The notes under the pieces were generated by a model. The model saw only the letters and a list, made by a program, of their open reading frames with translations. It was not told the DNA's origin and did not search any database. Position numbers and translations under genes: made by a program. From Chitinophaga eiseniae (GTDB taxonomy: Bacteria > Bacteroidota > Bacteroidia > Chitinophagales > Chitinophagaceae), in assembly GCF_900167135.1 (NCBI RefSeq), contig NZ_FUWZ01000010.1, positions 1 through 57,003 on the forward strand: a DNA stretch of 57,003 bases. Direction: 5' to 3'. Shown here in pieces: positions 8,813-17,467 of the stretch (position 1 is its first letter; every line of letters begins with the position of its first letter).

Positions 8813-9547
8813 TTAACCTGCTTTGGTATAAACATTTTCTTCTCCCACCTTTTCTGTATAACCATGCTGAAACTGTTGCCCGTCCCATGTTATCTGCCAG
8901 CTGCCCGGCTTTCCATTACGGACTTTCAGCAAGGCCACCTGCCATTGCGGATAACCTACACCCGGTAAACCATCTTCCATCAGGCTGGCCATCGGTGAGA
9001 TCATCCAGCGGGTGGTACACACCGTGTTCTCCACGCTGCGCGGCCGGTGCCGGTGCAACAGGCAGGGCACGCCGCTTTTTTCAATGGCCAGCTGCAGCCG
9101 GCGCAACGCGATGGGATGAATATCCGGAACTTCTCCTACCACCGCTGCCAACGCATTACATTTCAGGCACTCTTCCACCACCCAGAGCAGCTCTTTCTCC
9201 GATACCAGGTCTATAAAAATGATCCTGTCCGGCACCACGCAAAAAGCCTTCAGGCCCGGAGGAAACAGCGTCCGGTGGGCGCCCACCCAAACAGCCATCT
9301 CCGGCCCTTTCATTAAACGGCTCAGCAGTCCGGTCATAAATCCCAGCGTGGCCGCTGCCGTTTCACTGGTGTGACTGATAAATTCATGGGTGCCCCTGAA
9401 AGGAAAACAATCTCCCGGGAATGCCCTGTTCAAAGGGCCCAGGTCGGGATGCTCATTGGAATGGGATGAATATACAGTACTCCCTGAAGAAAGAATTTCC
9501 CCTCTCAGCCTGGCTATCACCTCATCTCTTTCAGCTGACTGTTTCAT
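8813..9547 (-). CDS. imuA: ImuA-like RecA-fold protein of the mutasome
   Basis: 244 residues. The order imuA-imuB-dnaE2 and the family segments support ImuA: a RecA-like fold starting near RAFPGDCFPFRGTHEFI, then FMTGLLSRLM, DRIIFIDLVSEKELLWVVEECLKCNALAAVVGEV, and the C-terminal WQVALLKVRNGKPGSWQITW. The nucleotide-binding P loop is not intact, as in other ImuA proteins. It is the first gene of the operon. Its ATG is 23 bp from the nearer of two inverted repeats that probably bind the divergent LexA-like regulator. Homologues support DnaE2-dependent damage tolerance, although the exact biochemical role of ImuA is not settled. Confidence 0.85.
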   Translation of the reverse strand: MKQSAERDEVIARLRGEILSSGSTVYSSHSNEHPDLGPLNRAFPGDCFPFRGTHEFISHTSETAAATLGFMTGLLSRLMKGPEMAVWVGAHRTLFPPGLKAFCVVPDRIIFIDLVSEKELLWVVEECLKCNALAAVVGEVPDIHPIALRRLQLAIEKSGVPCLLHRHRPRSVENTVCTTRWMISPMASLMEDGLPGVGYPQWQVALLKVRNGKPGSWQITWDGQQFQHGYTEKVGEENVYTKAG

Positions 9548-9564
9548 ATTTCAAAAAGTTGACT

Positions 9565-9572
9565 TATATTTG
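9565..9572 (+). promoter_or_regulatory. -7 box of LexA-like gene, overlapping operator 1
   Basis: TATATTTG at 9565-9572 fits TAnnTTTG perfectly. TTTC at 9542-9545, 19 bp upstream, could be a degenerate -33 element. The last three bases overlap the first inverted repeat, so a protein bound there would block initiation, which would mean autoregulation. Confidence 0.55.
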
Positions 9573-9609
9573 GCACTAATAATGCCAATATCACGGCAGT
9601 AATAATGCC
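9570..9609. promoter_or_regulatory. Paired inverted repeats, probable damage-response operators
   Basis: Site 1 is TTGGCA-CTAATAA-TGCCAA at 9570-9588 and site 2 is GGCA-GTAATAA-TGCC at 9595-9609. They share GGCA-N-TAATAA-TGCC, with centres 23 bp apart, about two helical turns. They occupy the 70-bp divergent region between imuA and the LexA-like regulator. The pairing is seen directly. Binding by the adjacent regulator is inference. Confidence 0.65.
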
Positions 9610-9617
9610 AAAAAAAT

Positions 9618-10439
9618 ATGAAAGAACAAAATAATTTTTGGGCGCATAACCTGAAATTTCTCCGTAACCGGAAAAAAATGACACAGGACGACCTCGCCAC
9701 CGCCCTGCAGTTCACCCGCACCAAGCTGAAAGCGCTGGAAACCGGCGCCACCCGTAATCCTCCGCTGGAGGACCAGGTGCTGATCTCTGATTTTTTTAAG
9801 GTAGACATTGATACGTTCGTGCGCCTCGACCTGTCCCAGTTGGGAGAACTGCGGCTGCGGGAACTCGAAGCCGGCGACATGAGCTACGTAACAGGAAAAA
9901 AAATGCGGGTATTGGCCACCACCATCACCCCGGATAATAAAGAACAGGTGGAGATGGTTTCCCACAGCGTACAGGCCGGCTATACCGCCGGTTATGCAGA
10001 CCCCGACTATATTTCCAGCCTGCCGGTGTTTCATATGCCGCAGCTGCCGGCCGACCGTAAATTCAGAATGTTCCCCGTAAAAGGCGAATCTATGCTGCCC
10101 GTGCCGGAAGGCGCTTATGTGATCGTAGAATATATACAGGACTGGTCTACCCTCAAAGACGGCACGCCCTGTGTCGTGATCACCAAAAATGAAGGCATCG
10201 TTTTTAAGGTAGTGTACAACCGCATTCAGCAGGATGGACAGCTCCACCTCGTTTCGCTCAACCCGTTATTCAAACCCTACGATCTTCCGGTAAGCGAAGT
10301 GCTGGAAATGTGGAAGTACAACAGCTACTGGACAAATACAGAACTGTCACCACAAACTGATATGGAAGCTATTTTACAGGCGCTGGGGAAATTAGACGGA
10401 AAGATGGAGCAGTTAATTGTGAAACAGGAGCGTATTTGA
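9618..10439 (+). CDS. LexA-like self-cleaving repressor (XRE HTH plus S24 peptidase)
   Basis: 273 residues. The N terminus is an XRE helix-turn-helix (NLKFLRNRKKMTQDDLATALQFTRTKLKALETG, about 11-43) rather than the winged helix of classical LexA. The C-terminal half is an S24/LexA autoprotease fold. FPVKGESMLP gives nucleophile S158 and IVFKVV gives general base K197. Ala-Gly pairs at 120-121 and 124-125 lie where the self-cleavage bond is expected. It diverges from imuA across two shared operator-like repeats. RecA filaments would be expected to trigger its cleavage and release imuA-imuB-dnaE2-alkB and its own gene. An alternative is a phage-CI-type regulator, but there are no phage genes here. 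Confidence 0.85.
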   Translation: MKEQNNFWAHNLKFLRNRKKMTQDDLATALQFTRTKLKALETGATRNPPLEDQVLISDFFKVDIDTFVRLDLSQLGELRLRELEAGDMSYVTGKKMRVLATTITPDNKEQVEMVSHSVQAGYTAGYADPDYISSLPVFHMPQLPADRKFRMFPVKGESMLPVPEGAYVIVEYIQDWSTLKDGTPCVVITKNEGIVFKVVYNRIQQDGQLHLVSLNPLFKPYDLPVSEVLEMWKYNSYWTNTELSPQTDMEAILQALGKLDGKMEQLIVKQERI

Positions 10440-10463
10440 TATTTACCCGTTTCATGGATGACA

Positions 10464-11432
10464 TTAACGCGCTTCAATAGTAATTCTTCCCTGTTCCATG
10501 CGCACCTGGCCACCTATAGGCAGTGTAACCATTGGCGTAGTATGTCCAATATCCACATTGGTAATAACAGGGATGTCCTGTAACAGGGCATGAGACAGCA
10601 ACATGTCGCTGATGTCATCCGGGGCGCCTCCCTGCTGATGATAAAAACGTCCGACCATCAATCCTTTCAGTTTGTCAGCACCGTTCTGCAATAGCAGGGC
10701 GTTTATATACTGTTTTAGCTTTCCTGCCGTATCGTTTCCATAACGTTCACAAATTTCAACAAAAAGCACAGCCCCCTCCAGCGAAGGGAAATAAGGCGTT
10801 CCCTGCAGGAGGTTAAAAGATGGGACATGGCCGCCTGTCAGGCGCCCAACAGCGCTCCCTTCTCTCACGATCCTGAATCCGGTATTTATCCGCTCTCCTT
10901 TCAGCTCATTATAATTCCCCCATTTCACTGCCGGTTTAATTTCAAAAGATGATTTTGAAAACAAGGCTCTCTTAAAGGCGTCCCATGTATAGTCTATATC
11001 AGCATTCGCAACAAAAGAAAACAACATAGGCCCATAATAGGTTATCAGACCCGTGCGTGCGTATATAGCGTTAAGAACAATGGTAGCATCAGAAAAGCCA
11101 CATAATGGCTTGGGATTCTTTTTGATAAGCTCAAAATCAATATAGGGCAATATCTCGATAGCACTTACTCCCCCCAGTCCAATAAGAACAGCCTTCACGG
11201 AAGGATTCGCAAATGCGTCATTCAATAACATTGCCCGCTTTATGATACTGTCTGAAGTTACTTCCGCATTTCCGGTCAGATCATCGGAGACAGTGACTTT
11301 TAGCCCATGGCTTTCCAGCTCTCCCACCGCTTTTCTAATGAGGTTACCGGGAAGCGCATGCAGCCCCTCAGAAACTGCAATTACAACAATTTCATCTGCC
11401 ACTTTCAATACCTCCGGAACCAATATTCCCAT
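10464..11432 (-). CDS. S66-family peptidase (LD-carboxypeptidase / MccF-like)
   Basis: 322 residues, normal for the S66 serine peptidases, which either trim murein tetrapeptides (LdcA) or hydrolyse microcin C-type nucleotide-peptides (MccF). The catalytic Ser is S114 in CGFSDAT, the Glu lies in FVEICE (226-229), and the His is H297 in DIGHTTP. The N terminus has no signal peptide, consistent with a cytoplasmic enzyme. Sequence alone does not separate the LdcA and MccF roles. It is a single gene, convergent with the LexA-like regulator. The first residues, MGILVPEVLKVADEIVVIAV, are unusual because this family normally begins with a P-x-L-x-x-G-D-x-I/V strand. The segment may be a diverged form of it. 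Confidence 0.8.
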   Translation of the reverse strand: MGILVPEVLKVADEIVVIAVSEGLHALPGNLIRKAVGELESHGLKVTVSDDLTGNAEVTSDSIIKRAMLLNDAFANPSVKAVLIGLGGVSAIEILPYIDFELIKKNPKPLCGFSDATIVLNAIYARTGLITYYGPMLFSFVANADIDYTWDAFKRALFSKSSFEIKPAVKWGNYNELKGERINTGFRIVREGSAVGRLTGGHVPSFNLLQGTPYFPSLEGAVLFVEICERYGNDTAGKLKQYINALLLQNGADKLKGLMVGRFYHQQGGAPDDISDMLLSHALLQDIPVITNVDIGHTTPMVTLPIGGQVRMEQGRITIEAR

Positions 11433-11554
11433 TTGCCGATATTTTTATAATTCAATTAATATACAACAATACATTGATCATACAACCTCGAAAATGTCAT
11501 TTCCTATTACCACAACCTGAACGATACCCGGTTCGTTACCAGAATATGCACAGT

Positions 11555-12328
11555 TCAGGCGAACTTACCCCCTGTCGGTAGTACGACCCTCAGCTCGTCA
11601 TGCATGATGTGCAGGAAATTAGTATTGTATACAGCCTCCAGCAGCTGCAGGTCCGGCGTCGCTGTATCCACCGCTGACACCACTGTTTTATCCAGCATAA
11701 AAAAGATATCGTCCGCAAACTGGTAAGCCAGTGTCGGATTGTGCATAATGGCAATCACGGTGCGACCATGCTTCACAAAGGTTTTGAGCTTGTTCATCAG
11801 AAAATGCTGGTAGTATACGTCCAGGTGGTTGGTAGGCTCATCGAGAATAATGATCTCCGGGTCCTGCATTAGCAGACGACCGATCATCACCATCTGTTGC
11901 TCTCCCCCTGACAACTGAGGGAATCGCTTCTTCCGAAGCCCTTCGAGTCCCAATTCGGTGAGTACCTGTTCCACCATCGCGTAGTCTTTCCCGGTTGGTG
12001 AAAAGCCGGAGAAAGCCGCACGGCCGGTGAGTAAAATATCTTCCACCGTAAAAGGAAACACCGTCTGATAAAACTGCGGCAAAAAACCGATCAGCCCCGC
12101 TTTCTGTTTATGCGTCAGCTTCGCCATAGGCATCCCTTTGACAAACACTTCTCCCCTGTAACCAGACAATACACCGGTGATGGATTTAAACAATGTCGAT
12201 TTACCACTGCCGTTAGTTCCCAGCAGCACCGAAAATTTCCGGGCACCAAAACCAACATTCACCTCCCGCAGGACCGTTTGTTTCCCATAGGAAAAACTCA
12301 TCTGTTTTACTTCGATAGCTGCTTCCAT
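11555..12328 (-). CDS. Iron-siderophore ABC transporter ATP-binding protein
   Basis: 257 residues, the FecE/BtuD size. The Walker A is GTNGSGKST (37-45), the signature LSGGEQQ (139-145) and the Walker B IIILDEPTNHLD (around 160-170), followed by the switch His in AIMHNPTLAY. It energises import of ferric chelate or cobalamin-type ligands through the FecCD permease next to it. Start and stop overlap by one base with that permease gene (TAATG), showing translational coupling. It is the last gene of the five-gene uptake operon running from 17194 to 11555. Confidence 0.93.
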   Translation of the reverse strand: MEAAIEVKQMSFSYGKQTVLREVNVGFGARKFSVLLGTNGSGKSTLFKSITGVLSGYRGEVFVKGMPMAKLTHKQKAGLIGFLPQFYQTVFPFTVEDILLTGRAAFSGFSPTGKDYAMVEQVLTELGLEGLRKKRFPQLSGGEQQMVMIGRLLMQDPEIIILDEPTNHLDVYYQHFLMNKLKTFVKHGRTVIAIMHNPTLAYQFADDIFFMLDKTVVSAVDTATPDLQLLEAVYNTNFLHIMHDELRVVLPTGGKFA

Positions 12329-13341
12329 TAGTGCCAGTTTAACTTGTTTTTACGCATCAGGTATATAAAAAACGGTCCGCCCAGCAACATGGTGAAGATG
12401 CCCACCGGAATTTCAAAGGCGAACAGCGACCGGGAGAAATTATCTATCACCAGCAGGAAAGTACCACCCAGGAAAATACTGGCAGGTATCGCTTTCCGGT
12501 TGTCCGCTCCCAGCATCATCCTTACAATATGCGGCAGGAAAAGCCCGTAGAAGCTGACAATGCCCACCGCTGCTACGGTAACGGCTGTCAGCAAGGTGGC
12601 GCAGCCAATCAGTACCCATTTGTCTGCGCCCGGGTTCACGCCGGCTGCTTTGGCCGCATCATCCCCCAGTGACAAGACGTTTAGCCGCCACCGGTAGATA
12701 AATACCACCACAAGGCCAAGTAATACGGGAATGCATATACGCTTCAGCTCCTGCCACGAGGCAACATGCAGGTTGCCCATCGTCCATTGTACAATCGCCT
12801 GTAGTTTATAGGGATTGCTGATATACTGCACAATGGCCAGCCCCGCAGAGAACATACCGGAAATGACCATACCGGACAACACGATGGTGATGATAGTAGC
12901 ACCCGATCCCGACCGGGCGATCAGGTATGCCAGCAGCACCGCCAGTACCCCCCCGGCAAAAGCCGCAAGGCTCACCGGGATAAGCGGGACAGTCATCGCC
13001 AGCGCAGCCCCGAAAGCCGCGCCGGAAGAGATTCCCAACACATAGGAATCCACCAGCGGGTTGCGGAATATGCCCTGCAGCACAGAACCAGACACCGACA
13101 ACGCGGCGCCCACCAGGAAGGTCAACAGTACCCGCGGCAGCCGCACGTTATAGATAATATTCTTTATCATCGCCCAGCTGTCCTCCTCCGCTACCGTCAG
13201 CGACGATGCCACCACTTTTTTGTATGCCAGCGCCAGCGCCGCCCCTGCATCCGCCTGACCGGTAGATCCGATAAAAAGGGATAGTAAGATGACCGGCACC
13301 GGCAACGCATAACAAATGAAATAGACTACTCTTTGTTTCAA
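12328..13341 (-). CDS. FecCD-family ABC transporter permease
   Basis: 337 residues with about ten hydrophobic segments and the classic FecCD sequences. The first is VRLPRVLLTFLVGAALSVSGSVLQGIFRNPLVDSYVLGISSGAAFGAAL, then GDDAAKAAGVNP, which is the loop contacting the ATPase, and GIVSFYGLFLPHIVRMMLG. It forms the inner-membrane channel for a ferric siderophore, haem or B12-type substrate. The start overlaps the end of the methyltransferase gene by 4 bp. Only one permease is present, so it should act as a homodimer, as in BtuC. Confidence 0.93.
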   Translation of the reverse strand: MKQRVVYFICYALPVPVILLSLFIGSTGQADAGAALALAYKKVVASSLTVAEEDSWAMIKNIIYNVRLPRVLLTFLVGAALSVSGSVLQGIFRNPLVDSYVLGISSGAAFGAALAMTVPLIPVSLAAFAGGVLAVLLAYLIARSGSGATIITIVLSGMVISGMFSAGLAIVQYISNPYKLQAIVQWTMGNLHVASWQELKRICIPVLLGLVVVFIYRWRLNVLSLGDDAAKAAGVNPGADKWVLIGCATLLTAVTVAAVGIVSFYGLFLPHIVRMMLGADNRKAIPASIFLGGTFLLVIDNFSRSLFAFEIPVGIFTMLLGGPFFIYLMRKNKLNWH

Positions 13342-14027
13342 TGTGTTGGCTTACGCCCTTTTAATTCAAATAAATCCGATGTCCCTTCCGGTTGCCGCAG
13401 TACCTGCTCTTCTTTCGCATCCGCCGACACCATCACAAACCCTGCCGCCTTCAGCACTGCTATGTCCTTTGCAGGACGGGCATGCCGGGAGATGTCCAAC
13501 CGGCCCTTGATCCGGTTGGCCTGCTCCATAATATCCGCCGGGTATTTCTCATGCCCTTCCTGGCTGAACTGGCAAGCGCCGAAGTCACCGTCAAAGTTCA
13601 GCAGCAAACCGCCGGGTTTCAGCACCCGGAAACATTCGCCGTAAAAAGTGTTGATGTCCGGTATGGTCCACGTCATCAACCGGGTAAATACCAGATCGAA
13701 CTGCTGTGCCGGAAAATCAAGCTGCTGTGCGTCCATCACGTGATAGTCTACCTCCACCTGCAAGGCCGCCGATACAGCTTTTGCCTCGGCGATCATATTG
13801 GCGGAAATATCTGCCGCCGTTACTTCGTATCCCGCCATTGCCAGTATATTGGCGAAATACCCGGAGGCGGTGCCCACTTCCAGTACTTTGTTTCCTTTCA
13901 GGTATGGCAACAGTTCTTTAAAATAAGTCAGCCATTGTTGTGTCACCGGCTGCGACCATGCTTCCTGTTTTTCTTCCCGCCATATGGCGCTTTGTCTATC
14001 CCAATAATCGGATATTTCCTGCATCAT
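13338..14027 (-). CDS. Class I SAM-dependent methyltransferase in uptake operon
   Basis: 229 residues with the Rossmann methyltransferase motif I VLEVGTASGYFANILA, motif II around ITAADISANMIAEA and the post-motif segment FDLVFTRLMTWTIPD, like UbiE/Methyltransf_11 proteins. No substrate can be read from the sequence. It overlaps the permease gene by 4 bp and the binding-protein gene by 4 bp, so it is locked into the uptake operon. Such methyltransferases recur beside metal-chelate transporters, and a role in modifying the imported chelate or a pathway intermediate is possible. That is inference. Confidence 0.85.
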   Translation of the reverse strand: MMQEISDYWDRQSAIWREEKQEAWSQPVTQQWLTYFKELLPYLKGNKVLEVGTASGYFANILAMAGYEVTAADISANMIAEAKAVSAALQVEVDYHVMDAQQLDFPAQQFDLVFTRLMTWTIPDINTFYGECFRVLKPGGLLLNFDGDFGACQFSQEGHEKYPADIMEQANRIKGRLDISRHARPAKDIAVLKAAGFVMVSADAKEEQVLRQPEGTSDLFELKGRKPTH

Positions 14028-15034
14028 AGTAATGTGATTAATTTGTTACCGGCTTTTTCACCGTAATATTTGATCATAATTTTCTTCACTTCTTCCAGCG
14101 ATGTTTCGGGGTTTTCCCCCGCCGACCAGGCCTTGATACGCATTGACGCCGGCAGCGACTTAATCGTATGCGGATTGTAAAAGAACATCGGCATCAGGTT
14201 GAAGACCGCTTTTTGTTTTACTGCGGTGATACCGGCCAGCTCTTTTTTGCCGTAAAACAGCTCCGCCGGATCATTCCACATCACGATCATATCCGGGTTC
14301 CAGCTGATCAGCGTTTCCGCGTTGATGTTAGGCTGGTCCACAGGAGCGGTACAGGCATTCAGCACGCCGGCATACTCCAGGCAATCGTTCATCATGCTGT
14401 TGCGGCCCGTGGTGGCATAGATGCGGCCATTGGCCCACGTGAAATAGGCTTTCTTCCTGTCCTTTTCCGGTACCTTGGCGGCATCCGCCTGCATGGCCTC
14501 AAAACGCCTTTTCGTATAGGTGGCCAGCTCCTGCGCCCTCCCTGTTGCACCTGTCAGCTTGCCTACATCTTCCAGTTCCTTCAGCACCTGCTCATACTTT
14601 TCGGAGGATGCCAGGTAGACGGCAATCCCCATCTCCCGCAGTCCCTGGATAATGCCGGCGCTCATGTGTTTGGCAATGACCAGGTCGGGCTGCAGCGCGA
14701 TGATACTTTCGATGTTGGCCGTTTCGTTACCGCCGGGAATAGCCAGGCGCCTGTCTTTTATCCGTTCGTCGATCAGGCTGTACGGCACGAACAGCTCCTT
14801 GTCTGCATACGTCTCCGCCGGTATCCCTACCAGTTTATGCTGTACCTGCAGCATGTATATCGCGTCCATCACCGGATCAAACAGGCAGACGATCCTTTCG
14901 GCGGGCTTGTTCAGCACCACCTTGTTGCCCTGCACATCCGTAATAGTAATAGCTGCGTCATCTGCCGGCTGCGCGCCGGGGCTGCAGGCCGACAGGAACA
15001 TCAGCCATGCTGATAAAATAAAAATATGTTTCAT
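14024..15034 (-). CDS. Iron-chelate ABC transporter substrate-binding lipoprotein
   Basis: 336 residues. The N terminus MKHIFILSAWLMFLSAC is a lipoprotein signal with acylated C17, so the mature protein sits on the periplasmic face of the inner membrane. The body is a FecB/BtuF class III binding fold: ITITDVQGNKVVLNKPAERIVCLFDPVMDAIYML at the start, IIALQPDLVIAKH in the middle and SWNPDMIVMWND in the second lobe. It would hand the ligand brought in by the TonB receptor to the FecCD/FecE transporter. It starts 9 bp after the receptor gene and overlaps the methyltransferase gene by 4 bp. Confidence 0.92.
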   Translation of the reverse strand: MKHIFILSAWLMFLSACSPGAQPADDAAITITDVQGNKVVLNKPAERIVCLFDPVMDAIYMLQVQHKLVGIPAETYADKELFVPYSLIDERIKDRRLAIPGGNETANIESIIALQPDLVIAKHMSAGIIQGLREMGIAVYLASSEKYEQVLKELEDVGKLTGATGRAQELATYTKRRFEAMQADAAKVPEKDRKKAYFTWANGRIYATTGRNSMMNDCLEYAGVLNACTAPVDQPNINAETLISWNPDMIVMWNDPAELFYGKKELAGITAVKQKAVFNLMPMFFYNPHTIKSLPASMRIKAWSAGENPETSLEEVKKIMIKYYGEKAGNKLITLL

Positions 15035-15043
15035 GCGTATTTT

Positions 15044-17194
15044 TTATAAGTTAACCGTCAGCGCGCAACGGAAATTACGTGGCGCCGTTTGTACCCAGTA
15101 ATACATGTCGTTCCGTTTCCAGGCGGTGCTGTACAGATGATCATCCAGTAGGTTGTTGACGATCAGGTTAATGCTGTATTTCTTCCTGGAATAGCCAATG
15201 CCCGCATCCAGCCTGAAAAAATCTTTCAGCGCCTCAGGGCCGGTATTCGTATATCGCTCTGCCCTGCCGCCCATAAACTGGTACCCGGTTGAAACAGAGA
15301 GACCGGGCAGCCTGGGAATAGGCAGCGTATAGTTCACCCAGGTGTTCTGAATATGTTTTATCCTGTTGGGCGTCGCCATCCCCACCATTTCCGGGTTCTT
15401 CTCATCTTTGGTGATCTTAGATTCCGTAAAGGCATAGTTCACCACGATGTTGAGCCCTTTGGCCACGCGGCCTCTCACATCTACTTCCACGCCTTCCGAC
15501 CTGTTTTCACCTGTCTGATAAATAGCATTTGATACCGGATCTCTCAGGATAGTGCGTGTTCTGTAGATCTGGTAAACAGACAACGTGGTATTCCACGTGC
15601 CGTCGTGCCAGTCTTTTTTGATCCCTGCCTCATAACTTCTGCCTGTCAGCGGTTTCAGGGAGGAGCCATCATAGGCCACCCCGGCCTGCGGCAGGTAAGA
15701 ATGATCATACAACGCATATACGCTGGTGGCAGGCGTCACCATGTAGTTAATACCGATCCGCGGCGTCACCACCAGGTCGCTCGCATCGGTCTTTTTGCCA
15801 TACTGGTTAAAATTGGCGCTGGACTGCGTCATACGGACGCCCGCATTCACTTTCAGTTTATCCGTCAGCGGGATCTCGTCCATCACATAAACCGAAACGT
15901 AATGCAGCCGGCCTTTGGTGCGGTTGTTTTCACCGTAGATATCATTCTCCGATTCAAAACTGCCACCGGCGCCGTTGTTGTTGATCACGTTGCTGTATTT
16001 CGGGTGGGAGATACTCAGCGGATAGACAGTGCTGGCCGTTTCCCAGGTGTCTGTTGTGCTGTTTCTTTTATCGTTGAAGTCTATCCCGGCCATTACCGCA
16101 TGTTTGACAGCCCCGGTAGTAAAACGGCCACGGATATACGCCTGTGCCGAGAAAGTATTATACCCCACGCCATCGTACACATAATATCTGTTTAATATAT
16201 CCGGATTGTGATTGTTTTTTCCATATACCCAGAAGATACTGCCGTTATATTCGTTGTTAATATTGCTGATGCGGGTGGTCAGGTTCCAGTTGTCGTTGAA
16301 CTTATGTTCTACCGTAAAGAAAAGGTTATGGTCGCTGGCCCTGTAGGGACGGGTATTGGGATCGGAGATAGAAAAATCCCGCGGCAGGGTGCCGAAGCCA
16401 TAGGGCGATATCTGCGCTTCACTCAGCAGCATGTAATTCATGCGCTGATAAATATATTCCAGCGTGAAGGATGTTTTTTCACTGGCGACATATTTTACAG
16501 AAGGCGCTATCAGCACGCGGGTATTGTTATCGAATTTCATAAAACCTTTGGTGCTCATGCCCATCAGGTTAAACCGGTACTGCCATTTTCCCTTATCGTC
16601 CAGCACGCCGCCCATATCTGACTCTGCGCGGAAGAAATCAAAACTGCCGTACATCATTCTGAAAGTATTTTTTTTGATGCCGGTCGGTTTTTTGGTCACA
16701 ATATTATAGGAGCCGGCAGGATCGCTCAACGCTGTCATAAAACCGGAAGGACCTTTTACAAACTCGATGGTCTCAATGATGGCGGCGTCGTCGCCCAGGG
16801 GACCTTTTATCAATGGCCGCAGATCAACACCGTTGCGTTGTGCATTGATGTATCCTCCCCGTGAGTAAATATCCGGTGACACGGCATTGTGCAGTTCTTC
16901 ACGCATCGTGCCGCTCACATTGCGGGTAACACTTTCTATGAGATTATAGACAACCTGGTCTTGCAGCACTTCTGCGCTGATAATTTGTATGTTCTGTGGT
17001 GTTTCTATCAACGGCGATTGCAAGCGCAGATCAGAAGATATTTTACTAAGATTATATTTCTTATAGTATTTACTGGTCACAGTCAGTTCATCCAGCATCC
17101 GCACTTTCATTGAATCCGGCGTCTCCTGCTCCTGGGCAGAAACACTCAGACATGAAAGGGCCAATGCCGCCAGGGACATCGTTTTCCTAAGCAT
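15044..17194 (-). CDS. TonB-dependent siderophore receptor
   Basis: 716 residues, usual for FhuA/FpvA-type receptors. A signal peptide (MLRKTMSLAALALSCLSVSA, then QEQ) precedes a short TonB-box-like LDELTVTSKYY and a plug domain with ETPQNIQIISAEVLQDQ, VTRNVSG, IYSRGGY, IETIEFVKGPSGFM and PAGSYNIVTKKP, all characteristic of the siderophore receptor subfamily. The rest is a beta barrel ending in RNFRCALTVNL. There is no N-terminal signalling domain, so no FecI/FecR-type transduction is expected. It is the first gene of the uptake operon. I saw no clear Fur box in the 270 bp upstream. Confidence 0.93.
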   Translation of the reverse strand: MLRKTMSLAALALSCLSVSAQEQETPDSMKVRMLDELTVTSKYYKKYNLSKISSDLRLQSPLIETPQNIQIISAEVLQDQVVYNLIESVTRNVSGTMREELHNAVSPDIYSRGGYINAQRNGVDLRPLIKGPLGDDAAIIETIEFVKGPSGFMTALSDPAGSYNIVTKKPTGIKKNTFRMMYGSFDFFRAESDMGGVLDDKGKWQYRFNLMGMSTKGFMKFDNNTRVLIAPSVKYVASEKTSFTLEYIYQRMNYMLLSEAQISPYGFGTLPRDFSISDPNTRPYRASDHNLFFTVEHKFNDNWNLTTRISNINNEYNGSIFWVYGKNNHNPDILNRYYVYDGVGYNTFSAQAYIRGRFTTGAVKHAVMAGIDFNDKRNSTTDTWETASTVYPLSISHPKYSNVINNNGAGGSFESENDIYGENNRTKGRLHYVSVYVMDEIPLTDKLKVNAGVRMTQSSANFNQYGKKTDASDLVVTPRIGINYMVTPATSVYALYDHSYLPQAGVAYDGSSLKPLTGRSYEAGIKKDWHDGTWNTTLSVYQIYRTRTILRDPVSNAIYQTGENRSEGVEVDVRGRVAKGLNIVVNYAFTESKITKDEKNPEMVGMATPNRIKHIQNTWVNYTLPIPRLPGLSVSTGYQFMGGRAERYTNTGPEALKDFFRLDAGIGYSRKKYSINLIVNNLLDDHLYSTAWKRNDMYYWVQTAPRNFRCALTVNL

Positions 17195-17467
17195 ATCGAA
17201 TAAAAAAAAATTAACTAATTAAAATTGGCGTTAGAAGAAATTCCGTGCGTTAGCGGAGCGTAGCCATGTGTGCCAGTAGAAGTAGCAAGAATTTTATTTT
17301 CGTGACACGAAGGTCGTTTTTTTTTGTGTTAACAAGAAACAATAATTGAAAAAAAATTCCAACAATATGTTAAAAGACCGATAACAAAATCAAATAAATC
17401 GATTAACTACTTGTTGTTTACCAACTTTTTACTACTTTCGCTGCGATTCATACGCAGTCACACTTTT

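Noticed and set aside
14168..15013. A 281-codon plus-strand frame opposite the binding lipoprotein gene
   Set aside because: Antisense to a clear FecB/BtuF-like gene inside a tight operon. Composition is His/Arg-rich shadow.
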